From assembly GCF_002013375.1 (NCBI RefSeq), contig NZ_MAEW01000010.1, positions 335,179 to 399,178 on the forward strand: DNA of 64,000 nt, given 5' to 3'. Every line of letters begins with the position of its first letter. Position 1 is the stretch's first letter. Origin of the DNA: Mycobacterium sp. D16Q13. Lineage in GTDB: Bacteria > Actinomycetota > Actinomycetes > Mycobacteriales > Mycobacteriaceae. The translations under genes and the position numbers were made by a program. A model generated the notes under the pieces. It ran no database searches. It had not been told where the DNA came from and worked only from the letters and a program-made list of their open reading frames with translations. Below, in pieces: positions 44,425-53,885 of the stretch.

Positions 44425-45681
44425 CTAACGCAGTGCCGACTCAAGCGTTCCCTCAGCCTGCGCCGCCTCGACGCTCGGCTGCTCGCAGATATCGGTACGC
44501 GAGTTCATCCCCACGACCGCCGCGCAGACCGTCGCCAGTACTGCTCCGCCGCCGAGCAGCACCGGATGCGTCAGCACCGGCAGCGCGCCGCTGAGCACCG
44601 TCAGCATCATCGGCACCCCGAAGCCCAGATAGGTCAGCCCGTAGAAGACGGCGGTAAGCCCGGCCAGGTCCGTCGGCCCGGCAATCCGGTTAACCTCCTG
44701 CAGCCCACTGACCAGCGCTGTTCCGTACCCCGCGCCCAGCACCAGCGCGGCGGTCAGGACCAGCGGGACAGTGAGCCGGTAAGCGGCGAAGGCGGCCAGG
44801 GTCATTCCCGAAGCGATCAGCGCCAACCCGATGATGCCGAGCTGCGCGGTGCCTGCCCGATCGAGTCTGGGCGCCACCATCTGCGCGGCGAAACCACAGC
44901 CCAAGCAGACCAGGCAGCACAGCGCGGAGAATGCGATGCGCTCGCCAGGAAGCGTCGGTGCGATCAGGGTCGGCAGCACCGCGTACGCCACCGCAGCCGA
45001 TCCGAACACCCACGGCGCCAATGGCATCACGACGAAAAGGAAGCGCCGGCGGCGCGCGGCGGGAATTTTGAGGTCGTCGATCAGCCGTCCCGGTGCACGC
45101 TGGGAGGCCGATTCCGGCACCGAGAGTGCCAGCACCGCACCGGGAATCGTGATCGCGATGTTGACCAGAAATGCCAGGTGCTGCGGCCAGGGCCCCCACT
45201 GCGCCAATGCTCCGGCCACGGCCGCACCCAGTGCGAATCCCGCGGTCAGACTCATCGCCCCGCGCCGCGCACCGGCGCCGGCACGATCAAACGGGGGAGC
45301 CGACAGTTCCTTGACCCATGAGCTGCCCGCGGCCATGGCCAGGCCCAGCGCGATGCCGGACAACACACGCCCCGTGAAGAGCAGCGCGAAATGCTGTGAG
45401 CCCAGCGCGAGCACCAGAGACCCCGCCATCGACATGAACGGCGCGGGCAGCATCACCGCGCGTCGGCCATAGCGATCTGAGAGAGGTCCGCCCAGGAAGA
45501 GCGCCGGGATGATGCCCAGCACATAGGCGAAGAGCAGTGTGTCGACAGAAGCCGCGGACTGCCCGGCCTGCCGGTACATCACCAGCAGAGGGGTGAATTC
45601 ATTACCACCCCAAGCAATTCCGAACATCGCGAGGGCCACCCGGTGCCAAGGAGCCAGCCGCGGCAACAGCCGGCTAGTCAC
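44425..45681 (-). CDS. MFS transporter (12-helix type)
   Basis: 418 residues, almost entirely hydrophobic helices. The loop 2-3 signature GGPLSDRYGRRAVML is present, and a basic loop (PGRLIDDLKIPAARRRR) separates the two halves. It is probably a drug or metabolite exporter or importer; the substrate cannot be inferred. Its start overlaps the GntR stop by 8 bp, so its expression depends on that regulator. Confidence 0.9.
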   Translation of the reverse strand: MTSRLLPRLAPWHRVALAMFGIAWGGNEFTPLLVMYRQAGQSAASVDTLLFAYVLGIIPALFLGGPLSDRYGRRAVMLPAPFMSMAGSLVLALGSQHFALLFTGRVLSGIALGLAMAAGSSWVKELSAPPFDRAGAGARRGAMSLTAGFALGAAVAGALAQWGPWPQHLAFLVNIAITIPGAVLALSVPESASQRAPGRLIDDLKIPAARRRRFLFVVMPLAPWVFGSAAVAYAVLPTLIAPTLPGERIAFSALCCLVCLGCGFAAQMVAPRLDRAGTAQLGIIGLALIASGMTLAAFAAYRLTVPLVLTAALVLGAGYGTALVSGLQEVNRIAGPTDLAGLTAVFYGLTYLGFGVPMMLTVLSGALPVLTHPVLLGGGAVLATVCAAVVGMNSRTDICEQPSVEAAQAEGTLESALR

Positions 45682-46318
45682 GCTCGGTCACTACTTTCAT
45701 GTGCTCGACCAGCTCGACGCTGAAGAGTGCGGCGTCGCCCGCCGCGAGCGCGTCCACCAGCGCGCGGTGCCCGGCAACTGACCGCGCGACCCGCACCGGG
45801 TCTACCCCGATGGCGGCGGCCGCCATGCGGCGCTGGCGCTCGCGAAGGCTGTCGTAGAAGTTCTCCAGCAGCGGGTTGCCCAGCTTGGCAACGATCGCGC
45901 GGTGGAAGTCCACATCGGCCGCGGCGAAACCCGCGGCGTCGCCCTGCGCGGCACGCCCCAATTGCACGTCGATGAGTGCGGACAGGTCAGACAGGAGGGC
46001 CTGCGAGGCGCCCCGTTCGGCAATGCGCGCTGCCGCCGCACTCTCCACCACGCGGCGCGCGTCGACGACATGCCGCCGTTCCTCGGGGGTGATGGGCACC
46101 ACCAGGGCCCCGCGCTTGGGATAGAGCCGCAACCAGCCTTCGGTCTCGAGCCGCAGGAAAGCCTCGCGCACCGGGGTGCGGCTGCATCCCATCCGCGCCG
46201 AGATCTCCCCTTCGCTCAGCAGCTCGCCTCCGGGTATATCGCCGCTGAGAATGCGCTCCTTCACACAGCGATATGCCTCTTCACTTGCGGAGATGGCTGC
46301 CGTTCGAATAATAGACAC
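45674..46318 (-). CDS. GntR-family regulator, FadR/FCD subfamily
   Basis: 214 residues from GTG 46318. The wHTH is clear (LLSEGEISARMGCSRTPVRE, then AFLRLETEGWLRLYPKRGA). An FCD effector domain follows with the metal-binding histidines in AADVDFHRAIV and VAGHRALVDAL. FCD regulators sense small carboxylates. It leads the operon with the MFS transporter and DUF1304 gene and probably represses it. A near-palindrome covers its own start codon. Confidence 0.9.
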   Translation of the reverse strand: MSIIRTAAISASEEAYRCVKERILSGDIPGGELLSEGEISARMGCSRTPVREAFLRLETEGWLRLYPKRGALVVPITPEERRHVVDARRVVESAAAARIAERGASQALLSDLSALIDVQLGRAAQGDAAGFAAADVDFHRAIVAKLGNPLLENFYDSLRERQRRMAAAAIGVDPVRVARSVAGHRALVDALAAGDAALFSVELVEHMKVVTERD

Positions 46319-46330
46319 AACATGTATCTA
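46312..46330. promoter_or_regulatory. Near-palindrome over the gntR start codon
   Basis: TAGACACA-ACA-TGTATCTA: 8-bp arms with one mismatch, covering the GTG start at 46318. Its size suits a FadR-type GntR dimer, and the position implies an almost leaderless, self-repressed transcript. Confidence 0.45.
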
Positions 46331-46464
46331 AGATGATCCCGGTAGCTATCGCAAACCGAAAAGAGCACTTCGCGGGGTGTTCAGCGTCACGTTGAAGCCG
46401 CGTGCGCGGCCGTCGTCACCGGACGCGGAATGCTCGCTGTGGCGGGCGCGGGCTGTATCCGGCC

Positions 46465-46484
46465 GGCCGGCCTAGCGGCCGGCC
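46465..46484. terminator. GC hairpin at the end of the metallo-beta-lactamase-fold gene
   Basis: GGCCGGCC (46465-46472) and its complement (46477-46484) around TAGC. The stop codon of the minus-strand gene lies in the loop region. Possible terminator, although the self-complementary arms leave the exact fold open. Confidence 0.45.
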
Positions 46485-47380
46485 TGCTCCTGGGCGATCC
46501 GCGCGTCCAGCTTCGCGTCGAACTTGTCGGCAAGCGTCCCGCACGCTGTCGGGTCAATCATCGGGTTGGGGTCGCGTTGCACGGCGAGCCTGTTCAGCTT
46601 CGTGATGTCATCGGCTTGTTCGGGGTGCACGGAGAACAGGATGTCGCAAGGCAGCGTGCGCACCGTCTGGATGCTCTGCCGGAACCGGGATACGTGACCG
46701 GGCACAAAGCGGTAGTTGCCGGTGGCGACGGCATTGAGGCTATCGGCGTAGACCATGTCCAGGCACCGGCCGCCCTCGCACGATTTCCACGTCCAGCTGA
46801 CACCGCCGGGTGTGTGGCCCGGCGTGAAATGAGCTGTCACCGATACATTTCCGAGCTTCAGCACCTCCCCGTCGGCGATCTCCCGAACTCGTTCCACTGC
46901 GGGGAAAGAGGCGTTCGCGGTATCGGAGGCCTGCGGATCATCGGGAGACACGTGCCCGGCGCGCAGTGACTGAGCGCCGACGGGGCTCGATACCGCCGTG
47001 GCGCCGCTGTCATGGACCACCGCTGCGATACCGCCCGCATGGTCGATGTGGGTGTGAGAAGACAGCACGTACTTCACGTCGTCCACGGCGAACCCCAGCG
47101 TGCGGATGTTGTCCTCCACCTGGGGTGCCGACTGCGGCATACCCACATCCAGAAGGATCAGACCGGCGTCGGTCCGAATCAGCACCGAACTGATGCCCTC
47201 CGTCCCGACGTAATAGGTGTCACCGTGGACGCGAATGGGTGCGCGCGGCTGCGTCCAGACCGGATCTCCCGCCGCCGGAGCAGTCAGCGAGTTGCCGTGT
47301 TCGTGCTGTTCGGGCGGCTCCGGAGCGGCGGTACATCCCGCGACGAGGACGGTGAGAGCGGCGACGGCGAGCAGCTTCAT
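46472..47380 (-). CDS. Lipoprotein metallo-beta-lactamase-fold hydrolase, subclass B3-like
   Basis: 302 residues from ATG 47380 with GGAG a few bases upstream. The signal peptide ends in lipobox LVAGC16, so the mature protein is lipid-anchored outside the membrane. Zinc ligands: H109-x-H111-x-D113-H114 (SSHTHIDHAGG), a histidine in FTPGHTPGG and a late histidine in FSVHPEQAD. The HxHxDH pattern, with GTEGISSVLIRTDAGLILLD before it, is that of subclass B3 beta-lactamases. Beta-lactam hydrolysis is possible; lactonase or other activity is equally open. Confidence 0.87.
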   Translation of the reverse strand: MKLLAVAALTVLVAGCTAAPEPPEQHEHGNSLTAPAAGDPVWTQPRAPIRVHGDTYYVGTEGISSVLIRTDAGLILLDVGMPQSAPQVEDNIRTLGFAVDDVKYVLSSHTHIDHAGGIAAVVHDSGATAVSSPVGAQSLRAGHVSPDDPQASDTANASFPAVERVREIADGEVLKLGNVSVTAHFTPGHTPGGVSWTWKSCEGGRCLDMVYADSLNAVATGNYRFVPGHVSRFRQSIQTVRTLPCDILFSVHPEQADDITKLNRLAVQRDPNPMIDPTACGTLADKFDAKLDARIAQEQAGR

Positions 47381-47448
47381 GGTCTCCATCCCTACCACCC
47401 CGCAGCACACCCGAGCACGCGGATTTAGACGCGTGCTTCGATAACACC

Positions 47449-48594
47449 ATGCAACGCACTATCTACACCGAGGACCACGACGCGTTCCGGGAGTCCGTAA
47501 AGGCATTCGTGCAGCGCTACGTCGAGCCGCGCGCCGAGAGCTTCATCGAGCAGCGCTACATCGACCGCGAACTGTGGTTAGAGGCGGGCAAGCAGGGCTA
47601 CCTGGGGCTCGACGTCCCCGAGGAGTTCGGGGGCAGCAGCGCCGGGGACTACCGCTACAACGCGGTGCTGCAAGAGGAGCTGTCCCGCTCCAGCGCCGCA
47701 CTGGCCTCGTCGATGTCCATCCATTTCGACATCGTCGCCCCGTACCTGGTCGAGCTGACCACCGACGAGCAGAAGCAGCGGTGGCTGCCCAAGTTCTGTA
47801 GCGGCGAGATGATCACCGCCATCGGTATGACCGAACCGTCGGGTGGCTCCGATCTGGCTGCCCTCAAGACCACCGCGGTCAAAGACGGCGACGACTGGGT
47901 CATCAACGGCTCCAAGACGTTCATCACCAACGGCGCCCGCGCCGACCTCGTCGTCGTCGCCGCGCGCACGGCACCCGAGCTGAAGGCCAAGGGCATCACC
48001 TTGTTCGCCGTCGAAGAGGGCATGCCCGGCTTTGAGCGCGGACGCAAGCTGGACAAGGTGGGCCAGCCCGAGGCCGATACCGCCGAACTGTTCTTCACCG
48101 ATGTCCGGGTGCCCGCCGAAAACGTGATCGGTGAGGTGAACCAGGGATTCATCTCGATGATGCAGCGCCTGCCCCAGGAGCGGATGGGCTGTGCGGTCGC
48201 CAACATCGCCCACGCGGCCGGCGTGCTGGAGGAGACGATCGAGTACGCCAAGGAGCGCAAGGCGTTCGGTCAGCAGATCGGCAGCCTGCAGTACAACAAG
48301 TTCCTCATCGCCGAGCTCGTCACCAAACTCGAAGCAGCACAGGTGTACGTCGATCAAGGTGTGCTGTCGCACAGCAAGGGCGAGCTCTCGGCAATAGATG
48401 CCGCAAAGGCCAAGTGGTGGTCCTCGCAGGTGCAGAACGAGGTCATCGACGCCTGCGTACAGCTGCACGGCGGCTACGGCTACATGAAGGAGTATCGGGT
48501 CGCGCGGGCCTGGATGGACGCCCGTGTCACCAAGATCTGGGCAGGCTCCAACGAGATCATGAAGGAGCTCATCGGGCGCGACCTGGGCTTCTGA
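47449..48594 (+). CDS. fadE: Acyl-CoA dehydrogenase (FadE)
   Basis: 381 residues, full family length. Signatures: IGMTEPSGGSDLAALKTTAV (FAD/substrate region), WVINGSKTFITNGARADLVV, QLHGGYGYMKEYRVARAW and the catalytic glutamate in WAGSNEIMKELIGR. It introduces the alpha-beta double bond into acyl-CoA, passing electrons to ETF. It is divergent from the lipoprotein hydrolase and stands alone. Chain length and branch preference are unknown. Confidence 0.93.
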   Translation: MQRTIYTEDHDAFRESVKAFVQRYVEPRAESFIEQRYIDRELWLEAGKQGYLGLDVPEEFGGSSAGDYRYNAVLQEELSRSSAALASSMSIHFDIVAPYLVELTTDEQKQRWLPKFCSGEMITAIGMTEPSGGSDLAALKTTAVKDGDDWVINGSKTFITNGARADLVVVAARTAPELKAKGITLFAVEEGMPGFERGRKLDKVGQPEADTAELFFTDVRVPAENVIGEVNQGFISMMQRLPQERMGCAVANIAHAAGVLEETIEYAKERKAFGQQIGSLQYNKFLIAELVTKLEAAQVYVDQGVLSHSKGELSAIDAAKAKWWSSQVQNEVIDACVQLHGGYGYMKEYRVARAWMDARVTKIWAGSNEIMKELIGRDLGF

Positions 48595-48620
48595 TCCGAC
48601 CCCGCCCGGGCCGCTAACGT

Positions 48621-48676
48621 CGAATGGGAATCTGACGAGGCGTTTGGCCGGAATTTCCTCGTGAGATTCCCACTCG
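48621..48676. repeat. Dispersed palindromic repeat, copy 2
   Basis: Left arm 48621-48640 (CGAATGGGAATCTGACGAGG) and right arm 48657-48676 (CCTCGTGAGATTCCCACTCG) pair with two mismatches around a 16-base loop with GGCCGG. The arms match copy 1 at 28417-28482 closely, and the loop resembles copy 1 read on the other strand. It lies between fadE and a same-strand gene, ending 13 bp before that gene's ATG. Confidence 0.8.
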
Positions 48677-48689
48677 GCGAAAGGGCACT

Positions 48690-49940
48690 ATGACTGACGA
48701 CGGACGCATACGAGTTCCGGCAGACCTGGACTCGGTGACGAACACCGGCAGCGGTGATCAGGCCGAGGACCACTCCGGCATCGATCCGGCCGCCGTCGAA
48801 CGAATCTGGCAGGCGGCCCGGTACTGGTACCAGGCCGGTATGCACCCGGCGATTCAGGTGTGTCTGCGGCACCAGGGAAAGGTGATCCTCAACCGTGCCA
48901 TCGGACACGGTTGGGGCAACGCTCCCACCGATCCGGCCGACGCCGAGAAGATCCCCGTCACCACCGACACACCGTTCTGCGTGTACTCGGCCGCCAAAGC
49001 CATCTCCACAACGGTGGTCCACCTACTGGTCGAGCGCGGAGCGCTATCGCTCGATGATCGTGTCTGCGACTACTTGCCCACCTTCACCAGCCGGGGCAAG
49101 GATCGCATCACCCTCCGTCACGTGATGACGCACAGCGCGGGCATTCCGGTGCCCACCGGTCCGCGGCCGGACATCACCCGGATGGATGACAGCGAGTACA
49201 CCCGCGAACAGCTCGGCCAGCTGCGCCCGCTCTACCGTCCCGGCCTGGTGCACATGTACCACGCGCTGACCTGGGGACCGTTGGTACGCGAGATCGTTCT
49301 GGGCGCCACCGGCAAGAGCATCCGCGACATACTTGCCACGGAAATCCTTGACCCCCTTGGGTTCCGGTGGACCAACTATGGTGTCGCGCCGGAGGACGTG
49401 CCGCTGGTGGCTCCGAGTCATCCCACCGGCAAGCCGCTGCCCGCGCCCATGCGCGCGGCCTTCCGGGCGGTCGTCGGTGGCACCATGCACGAGATCATCC
49501 CGATGTCGAACCAGCCGTTCTTCCTCACCGGCGTGGTGCCGTCGTCCAACACCGTATCCACCGCGAACGAGCTGTCCCGCTTCGCTGAGATGCTTTGCCG
49601 CGGAGGGGAACTCGATGGGGTACGGATCCTGTCTCCCGAGACCATCCGCGCCGCAGCGGCACCTGCCCGGCGGCTGCGCCCCGATATGGCGACCGGCGGC
49701 ATGCCGATGCGCTGGGGTACCGGGTACATGTTGGGCTCCAAACGATTCGGCCCATTCGGGCGCAACTCTCCGGCCGCGTTCGGGCACACCGGGTTGGTAG
49801 ACATCGCCGTGTGGGCGGATCCCGCACGCGCCCTGTCCGTCGGCGTGGTCAGCAGCGGCAAGCCCGGTAACCACAAGGAAGCCAAGCGCTACCCCGCACT
49901 GCTGGATCTCATCGCCGCGGAGATCCCGCTCGTCAGTTGA
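48690..49940 (+). CDS. Beta-lactamase-fold serine hydrolase (esterase EstB / class C-like)
   Basis: 416 residues. The catalytic SxxK is in VYSAAKAIST (about 96-105), followed by a tyrosine motif (YHALTWG) and a C-terminal FGHTGLVDIAVWADP in place of the KTG box. Such proteins are usually esterases or peptidases rather than true beta-lactamases. No signal peptide is seen, so it is probably cytoplasmic. The dispersed repeat lies directly upstream and overlaps the expected promoter region. Confidence 0.88.
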   Translation: MTDDGRIRVPADLDSVTNTGSGDQAEDHSGIDPAAVERIWQAARYWYQAGMHPAIQVCLRHQGKVILNRAIGHGWGNAPTDPADAEKIPVTTDTPFCVYSAAKAISTTVVHLLVERGALSLDDRVCDYLPTFTSRGKDRITLRHVMTHSAGIPVPTGPRPDITRMDDSEYTREQLGQLRPLYRPGLVHMYHALTWGPLVREIVLGATGKSIRDILATEILDPLGFRWTNYGVAPEDVPLVAPSHPTGKPLPAPMRAAFRAVVGGTMHEIIPMSNQPFFLTGVVPSSNTVSTANELSRFAEMLCRGGELDGVRILSPETIRAAAAPARRLRPDMATGGMPMRWGTGYMLGSKRFGPFGRNSPAAFGHTGLVDIAVWADPARALSVGVVSSGKPGNHKEAKRYPALLDLIAAEIPLVS

Positions 49941-50025
49941 CCCCCTGGCGGTTAAGCGTACTGTGTAAACAAGGGCCGGGAACAGGGTCGGGGATCGTTG
50001 AACGACTATCCCAAAGAGAGATGCC

Positions 50026-50418
50026 ATGAAGCTCCCCCACGTACGTATACGCCAGATAGCCCTCACCAGCGCGGTCAGCGTCTTCGCAGGACTCGCCGCC
50101 GCCGTGACGGCTCCCACCGCATTCGCGGCGCCGGACTGCAGCCAAGAGAGACTGTCCGACACCGTCGGCACCACCACGTCGGCGACGCGCAGCTACCTCG
50201 ACAGCCACCCGGGCGCACGCGCGGTGTTCGATGCCGCTCCCAACCAGTCCCGGCCCGAGGCGGCCGCCAGTATCCGCACGTACTTCACCGCTCATCCCAC
50301 GGAGTACCACGAGCTACGCGGCATACTGGCCCCGATCGGCAACGCCCAGCGCGAATGCAACGTCACCGTGCTACCGGCGGGCCTGGCCTCCGCCTACGAC
50401 GAGTTCATGGCTGGCTGA
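50026..50418 (+). CDS. Secreted haemophore-like haem-binding protein (MHB/Rv0203 type)
   Basis: 130 residues. A signal peptide ends at APTAFAA, followed by a short mature domain with two cysteines (PDCSQERL near the start and QRECNV near the end) that can form a disulfide. The helical repeat YLDSHPGARAVFDAAP and TYFTAHPTEYHELRGILAPI is typical of the mycobacterial haemophore domain. It would bind haem outside the cell or in the periplasm. No MmpL or MhuD gene is near. Confidence 0.82.
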   Translation: MKLPHVRIRQIALTSAVSVFAGLAAAVTAPTAFAAPDCSQERLSDTVGTTTSATRSYLDSHPGARAVFDAAPNQSRPEAAASIRTYFTAHPTEYHELRGILAPIGNAQRECNVTVLPAGLASAYDEFMAG

Positions 50419-50419
50419 G

Positions 50420-51823
50420 CTACAGCTCCAGGCCAAGCAACGCGTTCTCGATCAGCTCGGGTAGTGCCGGGTGTATCCAGTACTGCCCCCGCGCCATCTC
50501 GCGCACCGGAATCGAGAAGCTCATCGCGGTGATCAGCGACTGGATCAGCGCCGATGCTTGATAGCCGACGATGTGCGCGCCGACCAGCAGGCCCGTCGCG
50601 CGATCCGCGACCAGCTTGCATAGGCCCTCGGTGTCCTCCATCGCCCATCCGTACGCGATGTCCCCGTACGTCTGAACCTTCACCGCCACATCGATCCCGC
50701 GCTGCCGCGCCTCGTCCTCCGACAACCCCACCGAGGCCACCTGGGGGCGGCTGAACACCGCACCTGGCACGAACCGGTGATCGCTGGCCGTGGTCGGCGA
50801 GTCCCACCCAGACAGCAGATTCGCCTGCACTACCCGGGCCTCGTGATTGGCCACATGCTTGAGCAGATAGTGCGAACTCACATCCCCCAAGGCGTAGATG
50901 CCGCGCACCGGCGTGCGCTGGTACTGATCGACCGGAACGCGGCCCTTGTCGTCGAGCGCCAATCCCGCTGCCGCCACGTCCAACTGGTCGCCGTTGGGGG
51001 TACGCCCGGTCGCGACCAGCAGCACGTCGCCCGCCACCGTCGATCCGTCGGTGAGGTCCACGTCGATACCGCCACCGCCGGTTTCACGGGCGGCTAGCAC
51101 CTCAGTGTTCAGCCGCACATCCCACCGGCCCGACACCACATCGGTAAAACGCTGCGAAATCGTCTCATCCTGGGCCCGCAGCAGCCTCGGACCGCGCGCG
51201 ACCACCGTCACCGCCGACCCCAGGCCGCTGAATACATGTGCGAACTCAGCAGCGATAAAGCCGCTGCCGACAATCACCACCCGATCGGGCAGTTCGGGCA
51301 GACGCATGATGTCGTCGTTGGTGTGGAAGTCCACGCCACTCCCGGCGATCACGGCCGGGATAACCGGACGCGATCCCGCGGCGATCACCACCTGCCGGGT
51401 CTCCAGGACCGTGCCATCGGCCAGTTGGAGCCGGTGAACCAGATCGCCCTCGGCATCGGGCACCGGGGCGATGAATCGCGCCTCCTGCTGAAAGACGGTG
51501 ATGTTCGGGCAGTCCTCGACGCGGTAGCGCAGCCCACCCGCCGCGATCGGGTCTATCCGGCCGAAGACACGCTCGCGGATATCGGCCCAGCGGGTCCCGC
51601 TCACCGAGCTGTCCACACCGAGCCGGGCACCGCCGCGCGCCTCATCGGCCAGGTCCGCGGGATAGACGAACATCTTGGTGGGTATGCATCCGACATTCAG
51701 GCAGGTGCCGCCGTAGGCGCCCCCGTACACACCGCGATCGACGATCGCGATCTCCTGGTCCGCGAAACGGTCGTCGGGCAAGGAGTTTCCACTGCCGGAA
51801 CCGATGATGACGAGGTCGTACAC
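50420..51823 (-). CDS. mtr: Mycothione reductase
   Basis: 467 residues of the pyridine nucleotide-disulfide oxidoreductase family. FAD motif GSGSGN (8-13), the redox pair C41-LNVG-C46 ([13 protein letters not shown]), NADPH motif [12 protein letters not shown] and the C-terminal [13 protein letters not shown] with the catalytic histidine. The near-absent second glycine of the usual GxGxxG and the overall sequence fit mycothione reductase rather than lipoamide dehydrogenase. It reduces mycothiol disulfide with NADPH to keep the thiol pool reduced. It converges with the haemophore-like gene, the stops being one base apart. Confidence 0.93.
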   Translation of the reverse strand: MYDLVIIGSGSGNSLPDDRFADQEIAIVDRGVYGGAYGGTCLNVGCIPTKMFVYPADLADEARGGARLGVDSSVSGTRWADIRERVFGRIDPIAAGGLRYRVEDCPNITVFQQEARFIAPVPDAEGDLVHRLQLADGTVLETRQVVIAAGSRPVIPAVIAGSGVDFHTNDDIMRLPELPDRVVIVGSGFIAAEFAHVFSGLGSAVTVVARGPRLLRAQDETISQRFTDVVSGRWDVRLNTEVLAARETGGGGIDVDLTDGSTVAGDVLLVATGRTPNGDQLDVAAAGLALDDKGRVPVDQYQRTPVRGIYALGDVSSHYLLKHVANHEARVVQANLLSGWDSPTTASDHRFVPGAVFSRPQVASVGLSEDEARQRGIDVAVKVQTYGDIAYGWAMEDTEGLCKLVADRATGLLVGAHIVGYQASALIQSLITAMSFSIPVREMARGQYWIHPALPELIENALLGLEL

Positions 51824-51870
51824 CTGTTCTCCATCTCTTGAGGGCCCGCTCTCGGCGCCGAGCGTCCCCC

Positions 51871-53061
51871 TTACGCTGCCATATCGACGGGCACCGTGAC
51901 GGACACCCTGGTGCCCGCACCCGGCGCCGACACGATCTCGACGTTGCCGCCGGTAGCCGCGATCGGAACCGTCAGCGAGGCCAGCCCGATATGCCCGTTG
52001 GCGACCGACGAGGCGAGTCCGCGCGGATCGAAGCCCCTGCCGTCGTCCGCGACCACAAGCGTCAGAAGATTCCCGTCCCGAGTCAGCTCGACGTGAATGT
52101 TCTTGGCACGGCCGTGTTTTACGGCGTTGGTCAACAGCTCCTTGGCCGCCCGGTACACCAACGGCTGCACCGGAAGACTGCCCACTTCCTGCAGTTCGGT
52201 GCTGACCTCGGCGGTGCCCCGCGCCGCGTACTGCCGCCCGAGCTCCTGGATCGCCGCCGTCAGTCCCAGCTCGGCGAGCACCTGCGGATGCAGCGAGGAC
52301 ACCGCCCCGCGAAGCTCCGCCGCCGTCTCCCGCAGGGAGGAATGGACCGCACGCAGTATCGGATCCGGTTGGCGTTCAAGTACTTCTTCGATCTCCAGGC
52401 GTGCCGCCAGTAGGTTCTGCAACGGCCCGTCGTGCAGTTGTTCGGCGACCTCGCGGTTGTGCCGCTCATCGGCACGCATCGCTTCCAGGACCAGCTGCTC
52501 GCGGGTGTGTAACAGCTGCCCCACGTGTTCGGAGCGCCGTTTGAGGACGAAGCACATTCCCGCGGTAGCAGCGGCCAACCACAGCAATGTGGCTACCGTG
52601 ACGTACTCGTCGCCGGGAATGCTGTCGATGTTGCCGCTCCTGGTGTAGAACACCAGAACACCCAAATACCCTGCAGCGGTGACTGTTCCGAGGATGGCCG
52701 TCACGGCGGGCCGCTCTTGAAAGGCCACCGAAACGGGTAACAGAAAGAACACCGGAAGCAATTCCGACGTGCCGTAACCGGAGGCCACGCACAGCGCCAC
52801 CACGGCGGCGATGTCGATCGCCGTGGCCGCCGGAGCCACCCACAGCGGGACGTGTCCGCGAACCGCGATCACCACCCAGGCGATCGCCGACACCGTGTAC
52901 ACCGCGAGCACCGCGTAATACACCCCGACGTGCCACATCTCGATGTTCGGGTTCGACCCCAGCAGCACGATCAGCACGATCAGCGGCAGCCGCAGCCAGG
53001 CCGAAACCCGCATGGGTTCGGCGGTGAAGTAATCGGCTATCCGGTCCAGTCCGATCACCAC
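51871..53061 (-). CDS. NarL-type sensor histidine kinase
   Basis: 396 residues from GTG 53061. Five or six predicted membrane helices occupy the first 170 residues. Next comes a HisKA_3 dimerisation domain with the phospho-acceptor in [14 protein letters not shown], then an HATPase domain ([14 protein letters not shown]-box, DDGRGFDP G1). There is no large extracellular sensor, so it may sense a membrane or intracellular signal. It follows its response regulator by 2 bp; the regulator gene is first. Confidence 0.92.
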   Translation of the reverse strand: MVIGLDRIADYFTAEPMRVSAWLRLPLIVLIVLLGSNPNIEMWHVGVYYAVLAVYTVSAIAWVVIAVRGHVPLWVAPAATAIDIAAVVALCVASGYGTSELLPVFFLLPVSVAFQERPAVTAILGTVTAAGYLGVLVFYTRSGNIDSIPGDEYVTVATLLWLAAATAGMCFVLKRRSEHVGQLLHTREQLVLEAMRADERHNREVAEQLHDGPLQNLLAARLEIEEVLERQPDPILRAVHSSLRETAAELRGAVSSLHPQVLAELGLTAAIQELGRQYAARGTAEVSTELQEVGSLPVQPLVYRAAKELLTNAVKHGRAKNIHVELTRDGNLLTLVVADDGRGFDPRGLASSVANGHIGLASLTVPIAATGGNVEIVSAPGAGTRVSVTVPVDMAA

Positions 53062-53063
53062 GG

Positions 53064-53711
53064 CTACTCAAGCAATCCGCGCCGCATGGCCTCGGCCACC
53101 GCGGCAGCACGGTCGCCGACACCCAACTTCTCGTACAACCGCTGCACGTGGGTTTTCACGGTGGACGGGGCCAAGAACAACTGCTTGGCGATGGTGGGCA
53201 CGGTGAGTCCGGCGGCGATCATCCGCAACACCTCACGTTCACGGGCGCTCAGCGACGGACCCGCCGGCTGTGCGCGTTTGCGGATCTCACCGGCCAGGCC
53301 GGCCGTCAGGCTCGCGGTCACCACGTCGCGGCCCCGCGCACAGTCGAGCACCGCGCTGACCAGTTCTGCGCGAGTGGACTCCTTCGACAGAAAGCCCGCG
53401 GCGCCTTCCTCCAGCGCGTGATAGACGATCGCCGCATCGTCATGTGCGGAGAGCAAGAGCACCCGGGTGGGCAGTTCATCGCGGCGCACGGCGGCCGCCA
53501 CCTGTGTTCCGTCCAGCTCCGGCATGCGGTAGTCGACCAGCGCGACATCGGGCAGGTGCTCCCTGATCAGCGCGAGCACGCCGGCGCCGTCCTCGGCCTC
53601 CGCCACCACCTCTATCTGGCCACTACCGGTCAGCGCCCGCACCACACCCTCGCGAAAGAGGGGGTGGTCATCGCCGACCACCACCCGCACGAGCCCGGCG
53701 CTCACCTGCAC
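53064..53711 (-). CDS. NarL/LuxR-type response regulator
   Basis: 215 residues. The receiver domain has the acidic pair (GDDHPLFREG), phosphorylation aspartate in LVDYRMPELDG, and Thr/Ser and Lys later (LLSAHDD, FLSKES). The C-terminal LuxR HTH is LSAREREVLRMIAAGLTVPT with APSTVKTHVQRL. It is the partner of the kinase downstream and is probably autoregulated, since a near-palindrome lies about 31 bp upstream of its start. Confidence 0.93.
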   Translation of the reverse strand: MQVSAGLVRVVVGDDHPLFREGVVRALTGSGQIEVVAEAEDGAGVLALIREHLPDVALVDYRMPELDGTQVAAAVRRDELPTRVLLLSAHDDAAIVYHALEEGAAGFLSKESTRAELVSAVLDCARGRDVVTASLTAGLAGEIRKRAQPAGPSLSAREREVLRMIAAGLTVPTIAKQLFLAPSTVKTHVQRLYEKLGVGDRAAAVAEAMRRGLLE

Positions 53712-53742
53712 AAACGCAAGCTTGGCACGCCAAATCCACGCG

Positions 53743-53762
53743 TGTCCCCCAATTGGTGGACA
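53743..53762. promoter_or_regulatory. Near-palindrome upstream of the response regulator gene
   Basis: TGTCCCCCAATTGGTGGACA: 20 bp with one mismatched pair, 31 bp upstream of the regulator start and 124 bp upstream of the divergent secreted-protein gene. Typical size for a LuxR/NarL-dimer site. It may serve autoregulation or the divergent gene. Confidence 0.55.
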
Positions 53763-53885
53763 TCAAGATCCTCCCCCGCATCAGGCGATCGCCCGACAGA
53801 CATTCCGGCCGTCACGCCGCATCGTTGAAGTATCACCAAGCAACCCGGTGATCCAACTCAAAGACCAACTGGCACAGGAGAAATC

